A stretch of 64,000 nt of DNA, from contig CBDCRK010000047.1 in the NCBI GenBank assembly GCA_965220955.1, forward strand, positions 62,001 to 126,000, read 5' to 3'. The first letter of the stretch is position 1; the number at the start of each line of letters is the position of its first letter. This document shows positions 7,858-15,639 of the stretch, one piece after another. The position numbers and the translations under genes are program-made. The notes under the pieces were generated by a model. It was not told the origin of the DNA. It ran no database searches and saw only the letters and a program-made list of their open reading frames with translations. Source of the DNA: CBDCRK01 sp965220955. GTDB lineage: Bacteria > Desulfobacterota > Binatia > Bin18 > CBDCRK01.

Positions 7858-8999
7858 TGTGTACCTGTAGGAGTAACCATGGGTAGGATTACCTTGAACA
7901 GGGCCCCTTTACCGGGCTCACTTTCTGCCCGAATGGTACCCCCATGCTCGGTAATAATATGTTGACTGATGGCGAGTCCTAGGCCAACCCCTCCACTCTT
8001 GGTGGTAAACAGAGGAGTAAAAAGGAGGGAGAGATGTTCAGGAGCGATGCCAGGGCCGTTGTCTTCAACATCAATAGAGAGCAACCGGCCTCGGCGGTTG
8101 GAGGGGTAAAAAATGTGGAAGTTAGTTTCCATGCGAGTGGTGATAGTGAGGGTGGCATCAGGTTGGTTCGTCAGGGCCTGTAGCGCGTTCTTAATCAAAT
8201 TACGAAAGACCTGAGTGAGCTGGGCTTCATCACCAAATACCTCCGGTAGGCTGGGGTCAAAGGAGGTCAGGATAGTAATGTTTGGTGGTACGGTTTCCTT
8301 TTCCAAAAGGAGGACGTCGGTCAGAACTTTGTGGATGTTTGTTGCCTGTCGCTCGAGGCGAGGGAGAGCAGTAAGCTGAAGCAGCCGTTCGAGAAGCGTG
8401 TTAAGACGGTCGATCTCCCGGATCATGACTTTGGTATAGTCATGGGCTTGAAAATCGGCCATAAGCTTTCCCTGTAGGAGCTGGGCTGCTCCCCTGATGC
8501 CTGCCAGTGGGTTTTTAATCTCATGGGCTAGCCCGGCTGCCACCATCCCCAAATGGGCGAGACGATCGACCTGCCTGACGTTTTCTTCTAGCTCTTTTTG
8601 TTGGCTGAGATCATGGATAACAAGGACAGCCCCTAATGAAGCTCCTGTGCGGTCAAGGATAGGGGAGGTGGTGAGACGCACCGGCGTACGGTGATGAGGC
8701 TTACCGGTTAGTTCTCCCTCGCCAGCGGTGCGGCTGGAGGCTGAAAGGAGGGTTCTTTTGACCATGCGAGTAATCCAGGGGTTAACGTTGAATATCTGGG
8801 TGTAGGAGCGGAGCAGTACCTGCGATTGGGAAAGTCCAGTAAGATGCTCGGCAGTAGGGTTAAAAAATGTTATCTCTCCCTTTCGGTTAATGATTATTAT
8901 CCCTTCTTCAAGGCTGGCAAGGATATGCTCCCAGTGCTCTTGGGGAACAGATTTTTCTTGACGTATGGGCTCAGCCGTTTTCTTGGCTTGCGAGGGCAT
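7854..8999 (-). CDS. ntrB: NtrB-type PAS sensor histidine kinase
   Basis: The partner kinase of the adjacent NtrC. It has an N-terminal PAS domain (EEGIIIINRKGEITFFNPTA), the HisKA motif AHEIKNPLAGIRGAAQLL with the phospho-His, and an HATPase domain with N box LIKNALQAL and G boxes DVEDNGPGIAP and GVGLGLAISQ. No membrane segments are seen, so it is cytoplasmic, as NtrB is. Possible starts are 9107, 9017 and 8999; 8999 is preceded by GGGAGCTAGG and leaves room for the divergent DUF507 gene, so it is preferred. The stop overlaps the ntrC start. Confidence 0.92.
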   Translation of the reverse strand: MPSQAKKTAEPIRQEKSVPQEHWEHILASLEEGIIIINRKGEITFFNPTAEHLTGLSQSQVLLRSYTQIFNVNPWITRMVKRTLLSASSRTAGEGELTGKPHHRTPVRLTTSPILDRTGASLGAVLVIHDLSQQKELEENVRQVDRLAHLGMVAAGLAHEIKNPLAGIRGAAQLLQGKLMADFQAHDYTKVMIREIDRLNTLLERLLQLTALPRLERQATNIHKVLTDVLLLEKETVPPNITILTSFDPSLPEVFGDEAQLTQVFRNLIKNALQALTNQPDATLTITTRMETNFHIFYPSNRRGRLLSIDVEDNGPGIAPEHLSLLFTPLFTTKSGGVGLGLAISQHIITEHGGTIRAESEPGKGALFKVILPMVTPTGTQ

Positions 9000-9086
9000 G
9001 GTGTGCCTAGCTCCCATGGCAAAGCTGTCTGGCCTTGTCAAGGCGGGGTTGCTAATATTGTGGAAAGCGGTATATCTTATCCTGCT

Positions 9087-9362
9087 GTGCAGTACTCCGA
9101 GGCCCACCTGCAGCGCGTTGCGATCGCACTCGTTTCGACATTGGCCAAGAAAGATCTTATCCGTTATAAGGGAGAGGTCAAGACGGTTGAAGAGAGGGTA
9201 GTGGCGGCACTACTTCGTAATTTTCGACAAGAGGAGGAGTTAGAGCGAGAGGTTGAGCGGGTTGCTGCGGAACATGCCCGCGAGATGCAGGGGGTGGACC
9301 GAAAGAAGATGATGTTTCTCATCAAGCAGAGGCTGGCCAAAGAACGAGGGATAGTTCTGTGA
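9087..9362 (+). CDS. DUF507 family protein (first of a pair)
   Basis: A 91-residue charged, helical protein of the DUF507 family (function unknown): VQYSEAHLQRVAIALVSTLA opens it, and DRKKMMFLIKQRLAKERGI closes it, as in family members found in Desulfobacterota and related bacteria. The open frame extends upstream to 8826, but that part is antisense to ntrB. GTG at 9087 gives family length; GTG at 9060 is the alternative, with AAGGCGGGG upstream. It is divergent from ntrB and overlaps the next DUF507 gene by four bases, implying one transcript and perhaps a heteromer. Confidence 0.82.
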   Translation: MQYSEAHLQRVAIALVSTLAKKDLIRYKGEVKTVEERVVAALLRNFRQEEELEREVERVAAEHAREMQGVDRKKMMFLIKQRLAKERGIVL

Positions 9363-9634
9363 GCAAGCTTTCTGACGAACGCATATCCGTACTGGCTCAT
9401 ACGGTCCTTGAGGCTTTGAGACAAGAAGCCAGGGTGACGGTGGCCAATGAGAGGCTGGCACTGATCGAGGCTAAGCGAGTGCTCAGCGATCATTTCCAGC
9501 GCGAAAATAGAATTGATGAAGCTGTGCGCCGTAAGATTGCTTCCCTCTCTCGCCAAGTGGTACCAGGCGGCCAGGAATGGGATGTACTTTATCGTAAGTA
9601 CTTTGAGGAAGAACTGCGCAAGATCAGATCTTAG
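9359..9634 (+). CDS. DUF507 family protein (second of a pair)
   Basis: A 91-residue paralogue of the preceding gene, starting at GTG 9359 inside its stop codon (GTGA overlap). Family features are the N-terminal helix SDERISVLAHTVLEALR, a central basic helix, and the C-terminal WDVLYRKYFEEELRKI. The pair occurs next to each other in many genomes, which suggests a joint but unknown role. The gene ends 97 bases before groES. I see nothing about function beyond family membership. Confidence 0.88.
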   Translation: MSKLSDERISVLAHTVLEALRQEARVTVANERLALIEAKRVLSDHFQRENRIDEAVRRKIASLSRQVVPGGQEWDVLYRKYFEEELRKIRS

Positions 9635-9642
9635 CCTTCCCC

Positions 9643-9670
9643 TTGACAGTACGTATGCAGTGATTATCTT
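9643..9670 (+). promoter_or_regulatory. Putative sigma-70-type promoter of groESL
   Basis: TTGACA at 9643-9648 is followed after 16 bases by TATCTT at 9665-9670, 60 bases upstream of the groES start. The -35 box is a perfect consensus and the -10 shares four of six bases. No CIRCE repeat (TTAGCACTC-N9-GAGTGCTAA) is visible, so HrcA control is not indicated. Assignment rests on sequence alone. Confidence 0.42.
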
Positions 9671-9730
9671 GGCTCAACAGTAAGAAAAAAGGTTTCAGTT
9701 TCAAATACTTAAAGAGAAAGGAGAGGAGGT

Positions 9731-10021
9731 ATGAAAATTCGGCCTCTGCAAGACAGAGTCATTGTCAAGCGCATTGAGGAAGAGGAGAAAACCAAAGGAG
9801 GAATTATCATTCCCGATACTGCCAAGGAGAAGCCGCAAGAGGGTAAGATAATTGCGGCGGGTAAAGGTAAGGTGGGGGAAGATGGCAAGGTGACCCCCCT
9901 GGACGTTAAGACAGGAGACCGGGTGCTCTTCAGCAAATATGCTGGTACTGAGATCAAGATTGAAGGTGAGGAGCACTTGATCATGCGCGAGGACGATATC
10001 CTGGGTGTAGTCGAAGGATAA
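9731..10021 (+). CDS. groES: Co-chaperonin GroES
   Basis: The 96-residue, 10-kDa lid of the GroEL folding chamber. It begins MKIRPLQDRVIVKRIEEEEK, has the mobile loop KTKGGIIIPDTAKEKP, and continues with GKVGEDGKVTPLDVKTGDRV, VLFSKYAGTEIKI and a normal C-terminus. The start has an excellent ribosome binding site (AGGAGAGGAGGT). groEL follows after 74 bases, the usual order. Nothing is unusual. Confidence 0.98.
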   Translation: MKIRPLQDRVIVKRIEEEEKTKGGIIIPDTAKEKPQEGKIIAAGKGKVGEDGKVTPLDVKTGDRVLFSKYAGTEIKIEGEEHLIMREDDILGVVEG

Positions 10022-10095
10022 CAGCAATTAAACGAAGCATTAGTCAAGGCGGCTTGTCCCGCAACACTAGAATAGTCTTTTAAGGAGGAAGAAAT

Positions 10096-11736
10096 ATGGC
10101 GGCAAAGTTGGTTAAGTTCAGCCAGGAGTCGCGTGATAAGATTCTGAGAGGGGTCAACACCTTAGCGGATGCGGTCACCGTCACGCTGGGGCCTAAGGGA
10201 AGAAACGTGGTCCTGGAGAAGTCTTTTGGTGCCCCTACGGTTACCAAAGATGGGGTGACCGTGGCCAAGGAGATCGAGCTTGAGGACAGGGTCGAGAACA
10301 TGGGTGCCCAGATGGTTAAGGAGGTTGCCAGTAAGACCTCCGATATAGCCGGTGACGGCACTACTACTGCCACAGTACTGGCCCGATCCATTTACTCTGA
10401 GGGCCTCAAGATGGTGGCAGCTGGCCATGATCCGATGAGCATTAAGCGCGGTGTAGACAAGGCAGTAGCGGTGGTGACCGACGGGCTCAAGAATCTCTCT
10501 AAGCCAACCAGGGAACAAAGGGAGATCGCCCAAGTGGGTACTATCTCCGCTAACAACGATTCCACTATTGGCGAGATTATTGCTGAGGCAATGAACAAGG
10601 TCGGCAGAGAGGGTGTGATTACGGTAGAAGAGGCCAAGGGGCTAGAGACCGCTTTAGAGGTGGTCGAGGGTATGCAGTTTGACCGAGGCTACCTTTCTCC
10701 CTATTTCTACACTGATCCCGAGCGTATGGAGTGTGTCTACGAGGATGTCTATCTTCTCATTCACGAGAAGAAAATTTCCATGATGAAGGACCTTCTCCCT
10801 GTCCTGGAGCAAATTGCCAAGACAGGTAAGCCCTTCATCCTGATTGCTGAGGATATCGACGGCGAGGCCCTAGCTACGTTAGTGGTCAACAAAATCCGTG
10901 GCACGCTAAAATGTGTGGCGGTTAAAGCCCCGGGATTTGGTGACCGCCGTAAGGCAATGCTTGAGGATATTGCCATGCTCACGGGTGGTCGGGTGATTGC
11001 CGAGGAATTGGGGCTCAAGCTGGAAAACCTGACCCTTAATGACCTGGGCCGGGCCAAGCGGGTTGTGGTGGATAAGGACAACACAACCATAGTAGATGGT
11101 GCTGGCAAAAAGGCAGATATTGAGGGCCGCGTCAAGCAAATCCGCGCCCAGATTGATGAGACTACCTCGGACTACGATCGTGAAAAGCTGCAGGAACGAC
11201 TAGCCAAGATGGTCGGTGGAGTAGCAGTTATCCAAGTAGGAGCAGCCACTGAGGTGGAGATGAAGGAGAAAAAGGCAAGGGTAGAAGATGCCTTACATGC
11301 CACCCGGGCGGCAGTAGAAGAGGGAATTGTTCCTGGGGGCGGTGTGGCACTGATTCGTACCTCTTCTACCCTGGATAAACTGGATCTTGAGGGGGAGGAA
11401 AAGGTTGGAGTGAACATTGTGCGCAAGGCCCTAGAGGATCCTTGCCGCTGGATTGCCAACAACGCTGGGGCAGAAGGCTCGGTAGTGCTTGACAAAATTA
11501 AGAACAACAAGGGTGCGTATGGGTTTAATGCGGCTAGTGAGCAGTTTGAAGACCTGCTGAAAGCTGGGATCATCGACCCTGCCAAGGTAGTGCGTTGCGC
11601 CCTACAGCACGCGGCCTCTGTGGCTGGGCTACTACTGACCACGGAAGCAACAGTGGCGGAGAAGCCGGACGAAAAGCCGGCCATGCCGCCTATGCCGCCA
11701 GGCGGAGGTATGGGGGGTATGGGAGGTATGATGTAA
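10096..11736 (+). CDS. groEL: Chaperonin GroEL
   Basis: The 546-residue 60-kDa chaperonin forms the double-ring ATP-driven folding cage. The ATP site motifs TLGPKGRNVVLEKSFGAP and AGDGTTTATVLARSI, the hinge and apical segments (VVEGMQFDRGYLSPYF) and the GGVAVIQVGAATEVEMKEKK region are all intact. The C-terminus carries the usual Gly-Met repeats (GGGMGGMGGMM). The start codon is preceded by TTTAAGGAGGAAG. A strong intrinsic terminator lies 24 bases after the stop, so groESL forms a complete two-gene operon. Confidence 0.98.
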   Translation: MAAKLVKFSQESRDKILRGVNTLADAVTVTLGPKGRNVVLEKSFGAPTVTKDGVTVAKEIELEDRVENMGAQMVKEVASKTSDIAGDGTTTATVLARSIYSEGLKMVAAGHDPMSIKRGVDKAVAVVTDGLKNLSKPTREQREIAQVGTISANNDSTIGEIIAEAMNKVGREGVITVEEAKGLETALEVVEGMQFDRGYLSPYFYTDPERMECVYEDVYLLIHEKKISMMKDLLPVLEQIAKTGKPFILIAEDIDGEALATLVVNKIRGTLKCVAVKAPGFGDRRKAMLEDIAMLTGGRVIAEELGLKLENLTLNDLGRAKRVVVDKDNTTIVDGAGKKADIEGRVKQIRAQIDETTSDYDREKLQERLAKMVGGVAVIQVGAATEVEMKEKKARVEDALHATRAAVEEGIVPGGGVALIRTSSTLDKLDLEGEEKVGVNIVRKALEDPCRWIANNAGAEGSVVLDKIKNNKGAYGFNAASEQFEDLLKAGIIDPAKVVRCALQHAASVAGLLLTTEATVAEKPDEKPAMPPMPPGGGMGGMGGMM

Positions 11737-11760
11737 GAAATCTGGATTGACCCATATGAG

Positions 11761-11795
11761 AGGCCCTCCCGAAAATGCTTGGGAGGGCCTTTTTG
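11761..11795 (+). terminator. Intrinsic terminator of groESL
   Basis: A perfect 10-base-pair stem, AGGCCCTCCC (11761-11770) with GGGAGGGCCT (11781-11790), has a 10-base loop and runs into TTTTT. This is a textbook rho-independent terminator directly after groEL. The neighbouring gene converges from the other side. Confidence 0.93.
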
Positions 11796-11810
11796 TATAT
11801 TCCTTGTCTC

Positions 11811-12464
11811 TTATAGCGGTAAACCGGTAATACGAAGGCCCGCCGCGTGAACCTTATGGCGGATGTTGAGGCGGATGAGGAGGGCAGTAATAGGCTCGAT
11901 CAGACGAGCGCTCTCCAAGGGGCCGGCATCGATTGTGCGCATACCTAGCCGTTCTACAAGACTTCTCACAGTCTCTCTTGCCTCCTTGTCTTTGCCGCAG
12001 ACCAGGACATCGCAATCAATGGCAGCGCTAAGGTCTCGCAACAGGGTGGCTGAAACGTTCTGCAAAGCGCCGACAACTCTGACTTGCTCGCCCAAGATCT
12101 GCTGAGCTTCCTCTGCTGCTGATCCTGCTGACGGCATTGTTACTCGTCTGGGGTTATCCGAGTCAAGGGGTACAGATACGTCCACAAAAATTTTCCCCTG
12201 GAGCTGGGCTTTGACAGTTTCCAAGGTGCTGACATGCGCGGAGTAAGGCACGGTCAGCACTACCACTTCTGCGGCCGTAGCCGCCGTAGGATTGTCGGTG
12301 CCTTGGAGCAGCTCTTGGCCCAGTTCTTGATTTAATTCCTTAGCAACCCGCTCTCCCTTCTCTTTCTGTCTCGAACCAATAATGATGTCCTCACCAGCTT
12401 TTGCCCACCGTAGAGCCAACCCTGGCCCTTGTTCCCCAGTGCCTCCAAGAATTGCGATTTTCAA
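11811..12464 (-). CDS. npdG: NADPH-dependent F420 reductase (NpdG-like)
   Basis: A 217-residue single-domain Rossmann protein of the NADPH:F420 oxidoreductase family, exchanging hydride between NADP(H) and deazaflavin F420. It starts KIAILGGTGEQGPGLALRWA, the family signature GGTG.QG.GLA, then IIIGSRQKEKGERVA for NADP phosphate recognition, and VVVLTVPY and VDVSVPLD further on. Start is TTG at 12462-12464, with GGAGGG eight bases upstream and no better alternative. It implies that the cell makes or imports F420. It stands apart from known F420 genes here; the next gene, ddl, is 139 bases upstream with nothing recognisable between. Confidence 0.85.
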   Translation of the reverse strand: MKIAILGGTGEQGPGLALRWAKAGEDIIIGSRQKEKGERVAKELNQELGQELLQGTDNPTAATAAEVVVLTVPYSAHVSTLETVKAQLQGKIFVDVSVPLDSDNPRRVTMPSAGSAAEEAQQILGEQVRVVGALQNVSATLLRDLSAAIDCDVLVCGKDKEARETVRSLVERLGMRTIDAGPLESARLIEPITALLIRLNIRHKVHAAGLRITGLPL

Positions 12465-12603
12465 TTTCTTTCCCTCCTATTCCACATAATTGATAGCTGT
12501 CGATCTATTCTTCCATGTTACCAGCTAGACGTACCCCTCTTCATCTTTACTTCATCTTCAATAACTAGGACATGGGGCTTAGACCAGGCTCTTGTTGCTG
12601 ACC

Positions 12604-13821
12604 TTACTTGAATAGAGCTTCAAAGCCAAGCTCTCTCTTAGGGTGCTCCTTCAGTTCTTTCCTGGCGATAGCTCTTTCAATGATATGGTTGAGCAATGCA
12701 GTGTATATGAGTGGCGGATTTGACTTCTCCCAGAGATAAAAAGCCAGGGAGCCAGGCAGAGTGTTGATCTCGTTGAAATAGAGGTTTTCAGAAGTGCGGT
12801 CGAGAATGAAGTCGACCCGCACAACCCCTGCACATCCTAGGATCTGAAATGCCTGTTGCGCAAACCGCTGGGCCAGGTTCTTGATCTCGGGAGCAAGGTC
12901 GTCCGGATCGATCTTGCGATTCAGGCTTGCCATTCCCCGCGACTCCGCCGAAGCCAAATTCTTCCCGCTTTTACGCAGGTATTTGTCCTCATAGGTCAAG
13001 ACTCCGGAGTCTGACACAGGCGTTTCCACTACCGATGCATAGGGGATCTCATCATCTAGAACGGAGACATTCACTTCCGTGAGTTCCTTCACTTGGGGCT
13101 CAATAATTGCCTGGGTATCGTAATCGAAGGCCTTGACCAAGGCCGCGTCTAGCGAAGATTGGTCTACAGCCGAGGAAGTCCCAATACTAGAGCCGAGATT
13201 GCACGGTTTGACAAAGAGAGGAAACTCATGCAATCCCGGTGTTGAGAGAATTCTTGTGCGGACCTCTGTTAGGTTTCGTTGTACCTCCTCACGGTTGACC
13301 AGGGTAGCAGGTAGGACAGGGATGCCATGGGCGCGAAGAAGGTTCTTGCATGCCCATTTGTTCATTCCAATAGCAGAAGAAAGGACATTGCTGCCGGTGT
13401 ATGTAACATCCGCAATCTCGAGAAGTCCTTGGATGCACCCATCTTCACCAAAGGTGCCGTGGAACGCCGGAAAGAAGATATCTATGGGAACGACCCTAGA
13501 AGCTGGTTTGCTCTTGAACCAACTAAATAACGTCCGGGGTTGGGGACGCAGTATCGTTAGCCCACCTGTCCCGGTCTTGGGTAGGAGCGTGACCTCGGTA
13601 ACAGTTGCCAAGGAATCCGGCAACGCCTTATAGAAGTCTTCCTTTAGTAAGGGATCACCAATATACCACCCCCCGTCCTGAGCTACATAGACAGGGATCG
13701 GCCTATAGCGAACCACATCTATCCCCTTAATCAATTGTAATGCAGTAATGATAGATATCTCGTGTTCCGCGGAGCGACCACCAAACATAATAGCTACGTT
13801 TTTTCTGTCCGTGTCTCTCAT
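12604..13821 (-). CDS. ddl: D-alanine--D-alanine ligase
   Basis: An ATP-grasp ligase joining two D-amino acids for the peptidoglycan precursor. N-terminal VAIMFGGRSAEHEISI, then PAFHGTFGEDGCIQGLLE, the ATP-grasp core (FVKPCNLGSSIGTS, KYLRKSG) and C-terminal VDFILDRTSENLYFNEINTL with PGS are typical of Ddl. At 405 residues it is longer than E. coli DdlB (about 306) because of an insert around residues 75-110, in the range of DdlA/Van-type ligases. It follows the MurF-like ligase by 38 bases on the same strand. Substrate specificity (D-Ala, D-Lac or D-Ser) cannot be read by eye. Confidence 0.92.
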   Translation of the reverse strand: MRDTDRKNVAIMFGGRSAEHEISIITALQLIKGIDVVRYRPIPVYVAQDGGWYIGDPLLKEDFYKALPDSLATVTEVTLLPKTGTGGLTILRPQPRTLFSWFKSKPASRVVPIDIFFPAFHGTFGEDGCIQGLLEIADVTYTGSNVLSSAIGMNKWACKNLLRAHGIPVLPATLVNREEVQRNLTEVRTRILSTPGLHEFPLFVKPCNLGSSIGTSSAVDQSSLDAALVKAFDYDTQAIIEPQVKELTEVNVSVLDDEIPYASVVETPVSDSGVLTYEDKYLRKSGKNLASAESRGMASLNRKIDPDDLAPEIKNLAQRFAQQAFQILGCAGVVRVDFILDRTSENLYFNEINTLPGSLAFYLWEKSNPPLIYTALLNHIIERAIARKELKEHPKRELGFEALFK

Positions 13822-13859
13822 TGGTAAAATGCGACTTGGTATAATATTCTTCTGGCTAA

Positions 13860-15479
13860 TCAGAATCTTGGAAGTCCCTCGTAGAGGTCGGGCAGGTCGT
13901 TCTCCAATAATACAATATCGCCTTCGCGACGGATTTGACCCAGATGAGATAAAGCCTTGTCCCTGTGGTCAAACACCAGGACTTGGTCTTCCTTCAGCCC
14001 ACCCTCCCGCAGACCTTTAAGCAAAGCTTCACGGTTCGTGCCTCCCACCAGAAGGACGAGGTTGCAGATCACCGCCGCTTTTCTGCCGACCGCACAGTTC
14101 TCTTCTTCCTGGCGCGGTCCCAGTTCGGTCATACCCGGGGTAACGAGAATCTTGCGTTGGCCTGGCAGCACTGCTAGGACATCCAAAGCCGCGGCAAAAC
14201 CAAGGGGGTTGGAGTTGTAGGCGTCGTTCAATACCATTGTCTGGCCCTCCCGGACCAGTTGTAGGCGGTTCTTCTGCGGCTCCAGGTTTCTGATAGCAGC
14301 CAGGACATATTCGGGGTCAGTACCAAGTGCACAGGCCATGGTGAAAGCAGCAAGAATGTTCGAGAGCGTGGGAACTCCCAAAATACGGGTGCTTCCTTGG
14401 TAATTGTTGCCATTCCAGTGAATGGCGAACAACGTGCCATCAGAGGAGGTATGTACGTCCGACATCCAGCAATCCAGACGTTCTTTGTCCGGCTCCAGGC
14501 CGTACAAGAGGGTGACCTGTTTGGGATACTCACTTGCTATGCGTCGGGCACCTTCGTTATCCCCGTTGCAGACCAGTATGCCATCTTCTGGAATAGCTTG
14601 GGCGAGTTCGGATTTGGCGAGATAGATGTTCTCCTGGCTGCCGAAACGCTCCAGGTGCATCAGGCCAACGGCAGTTATGATGCCGGCTTTGGGAGGCACA
14701 AGATTGCAGAGACGTTGGATCGAGCCTCGCTGGTAAGCACCCATCTCTATGACTGCGAATCGATGTTTCGGCATGAGTCGCTCTCGGATCTCGCGCGTGA
14801 TTCCCATTGGGGTGTTGATACTCTTTGGTGGCCAGAAGGTCGGTCCCAGCCCTTGTAAGGCTTCTCCCAAAATAGCCTTGGTGGTGGTTTTGCCATAGCT
14901 TCCGGTGATGCCGATAACAAAAGGGTCAACCACCCCCAGGGTCGACTTGGCTTCCTTTATAAAACGTGCTTGCCTGACCTTCTCGCCGGGTAGGAGTAGC
15001 CAATTCCCGAGAACAAGCCATCCGCCGCAGGTCTGGAAGAAGATCCCCTGTGAAAGCCAAAACCAGGCAACAGTGGAAGAACCGACTACCAGGTACATTC
15101 CACTGGCCACAGTAAAGAGCACACTTGTGTAAAGGACCAAGGTCACCCGGTGAATCCTCTTTGCCCGCTCAGTCATATTGAGCCTGATCTTGCCAACCCT
15201 GCGTGGGTCCTCTTCCCGGTATGCAATCCATATCAGTGCTGTCGATCCTAGAAGGCACAGTAGGATCCCTGGAGTTGCACCGGATAGCGCGGTTGCAAAA
15301 CTCGCGGCGAGCGCCACTATCGATCCTTTGTGGTCGAAAGCTCGATTCCTAACCAACCAGATGGCGAAGCGAGCGCCGTCATATTCCTCCTGTTGGAAGT
15401 AACGTAGGTAACGAAGGCTACGCCGGTAGAAGAATAGGCCGCTACCCAGAGAGATGATCCCTAGGAATAGGAATATCAT
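13860..15479 (-). CDS. MurF-like Mur ligase with N-terminal membrane domain
   Basis: The 539-residue protein has an N-terminal segment (about 1-165) with several hydrophobic helices, for example MIFLFLGIISLGSGLFF, then a full Mur ligase. The ATP loop is GITGSYGKTTTK (190-201). INTPMGI, the MurF-like VIEMGAYQRGSI and the C-terminal domain with LNDAYNSNP follow. Soluble MurF adds D-Ala-D-Ala to UDP-MurNAc-tripeptide; this one must act at the inner face of the membrane. It lies between an alpha/beta hydrolase and Ddl on one strand, so it probably uses the dipeptide made by Ddl. Whether it replaces MurF or acts in another pathway is open. Confidence 0.82.
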   Translation of the reverse strand: MIFLFLGIISLGSGLFFYRRSLRYLRYFQQEEYDGARFAIWLVRNRAFDHKGSIVALAASFATALSGATPGILLCLLGSTALIWIAYREEDPRRVGKIRLNMTERAKRIHRVTLVLYTSVLFTVASGMYLVVGSSTVAWFWLSQGIFFQTCGGWLVLGNWLLLPGEKVRQARFIKEAKSTLGVVDPFVIGITGSYGKTTTKAILGEALQGLGPTFWPPKSINTPMGITREIRERLMPKHRFAVIEMGAYQRGSIQRLCNLVPPKAGIITAVGLMHLERFGSQENIYLAKSELAQAIPEDGILVCNGDNEGARRIASEYPKQVTLLYGLEPDKERLDCWMSDVHTSSDGTLFAIHWNGNNYQGSTRILGVPTLSNILAAFTMACALGTDPEYVLAAIRNLEPQKNRLQLVREGQTMVLNDAYNSNPLGFAAALDVLAVLPGQRKILVTPGMTELGPRQEEENCAVGRKAAVICNLVLLVGGTNREALLKGLREGGLKEDQVLVFDHRDKALSHLGQIRREGDIVLLENDLPDLYEGLPRF

Positions 15480-15492
15480 TTAGCATACTTTT

Positions 15493-15594
15493 CCCCCCCA
15501 CCCTAACCCTCCCCCATCAAGGGGGAGGGCACTGTCTTTTGGTGTTAACGTAAAACTCTCCTCCCCCCTGGCGGGGGAGGATTAAGGTGGGGGG
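15493..15594. repeat. Nested palindromic repeat of about 102 bp
   Basis: Two hairpins, CCCTCCCCC-atcaa-GGGGGAGGG (15507-15529) and TCCTCCCCC-ctggc-GGGGGAGGA (15559-15581), are enclosed by outer arms, CCCCCCCACCCTAA (15493-15506) and TTAAGGTGGGGGG (15582-15594). The whole unit is therefore an imperfect inverted repeat containing two smaller ones, resembling REP/BIME units or a short MITE. It fills the gap between the hydrolase and the MurF-like gene. It may also attenuate transcription, but lacks a T tract. Confidence 0.72.
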
Positions 15595-15639
15595 AGAGTT
15601 TCCGCTACTTATTCAGCAAATTTAGCCATCAGCCCTCCC

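Noticed and set aside
9636..9730. CIRCE heat-shock operator before groES
   Set aside because: I searched for TTAGCACTC-N9-GAGTGCTAA by eye and found no match on either strand.
10761..11135. Long antisense open frames within groEL (also 10162-10533 and 11172-11684)
   Set aside because: They are mirror frames of a highly conserved gene with strong codon bias. Their proteins have low-complexity Ser/Arg composition and no family features.
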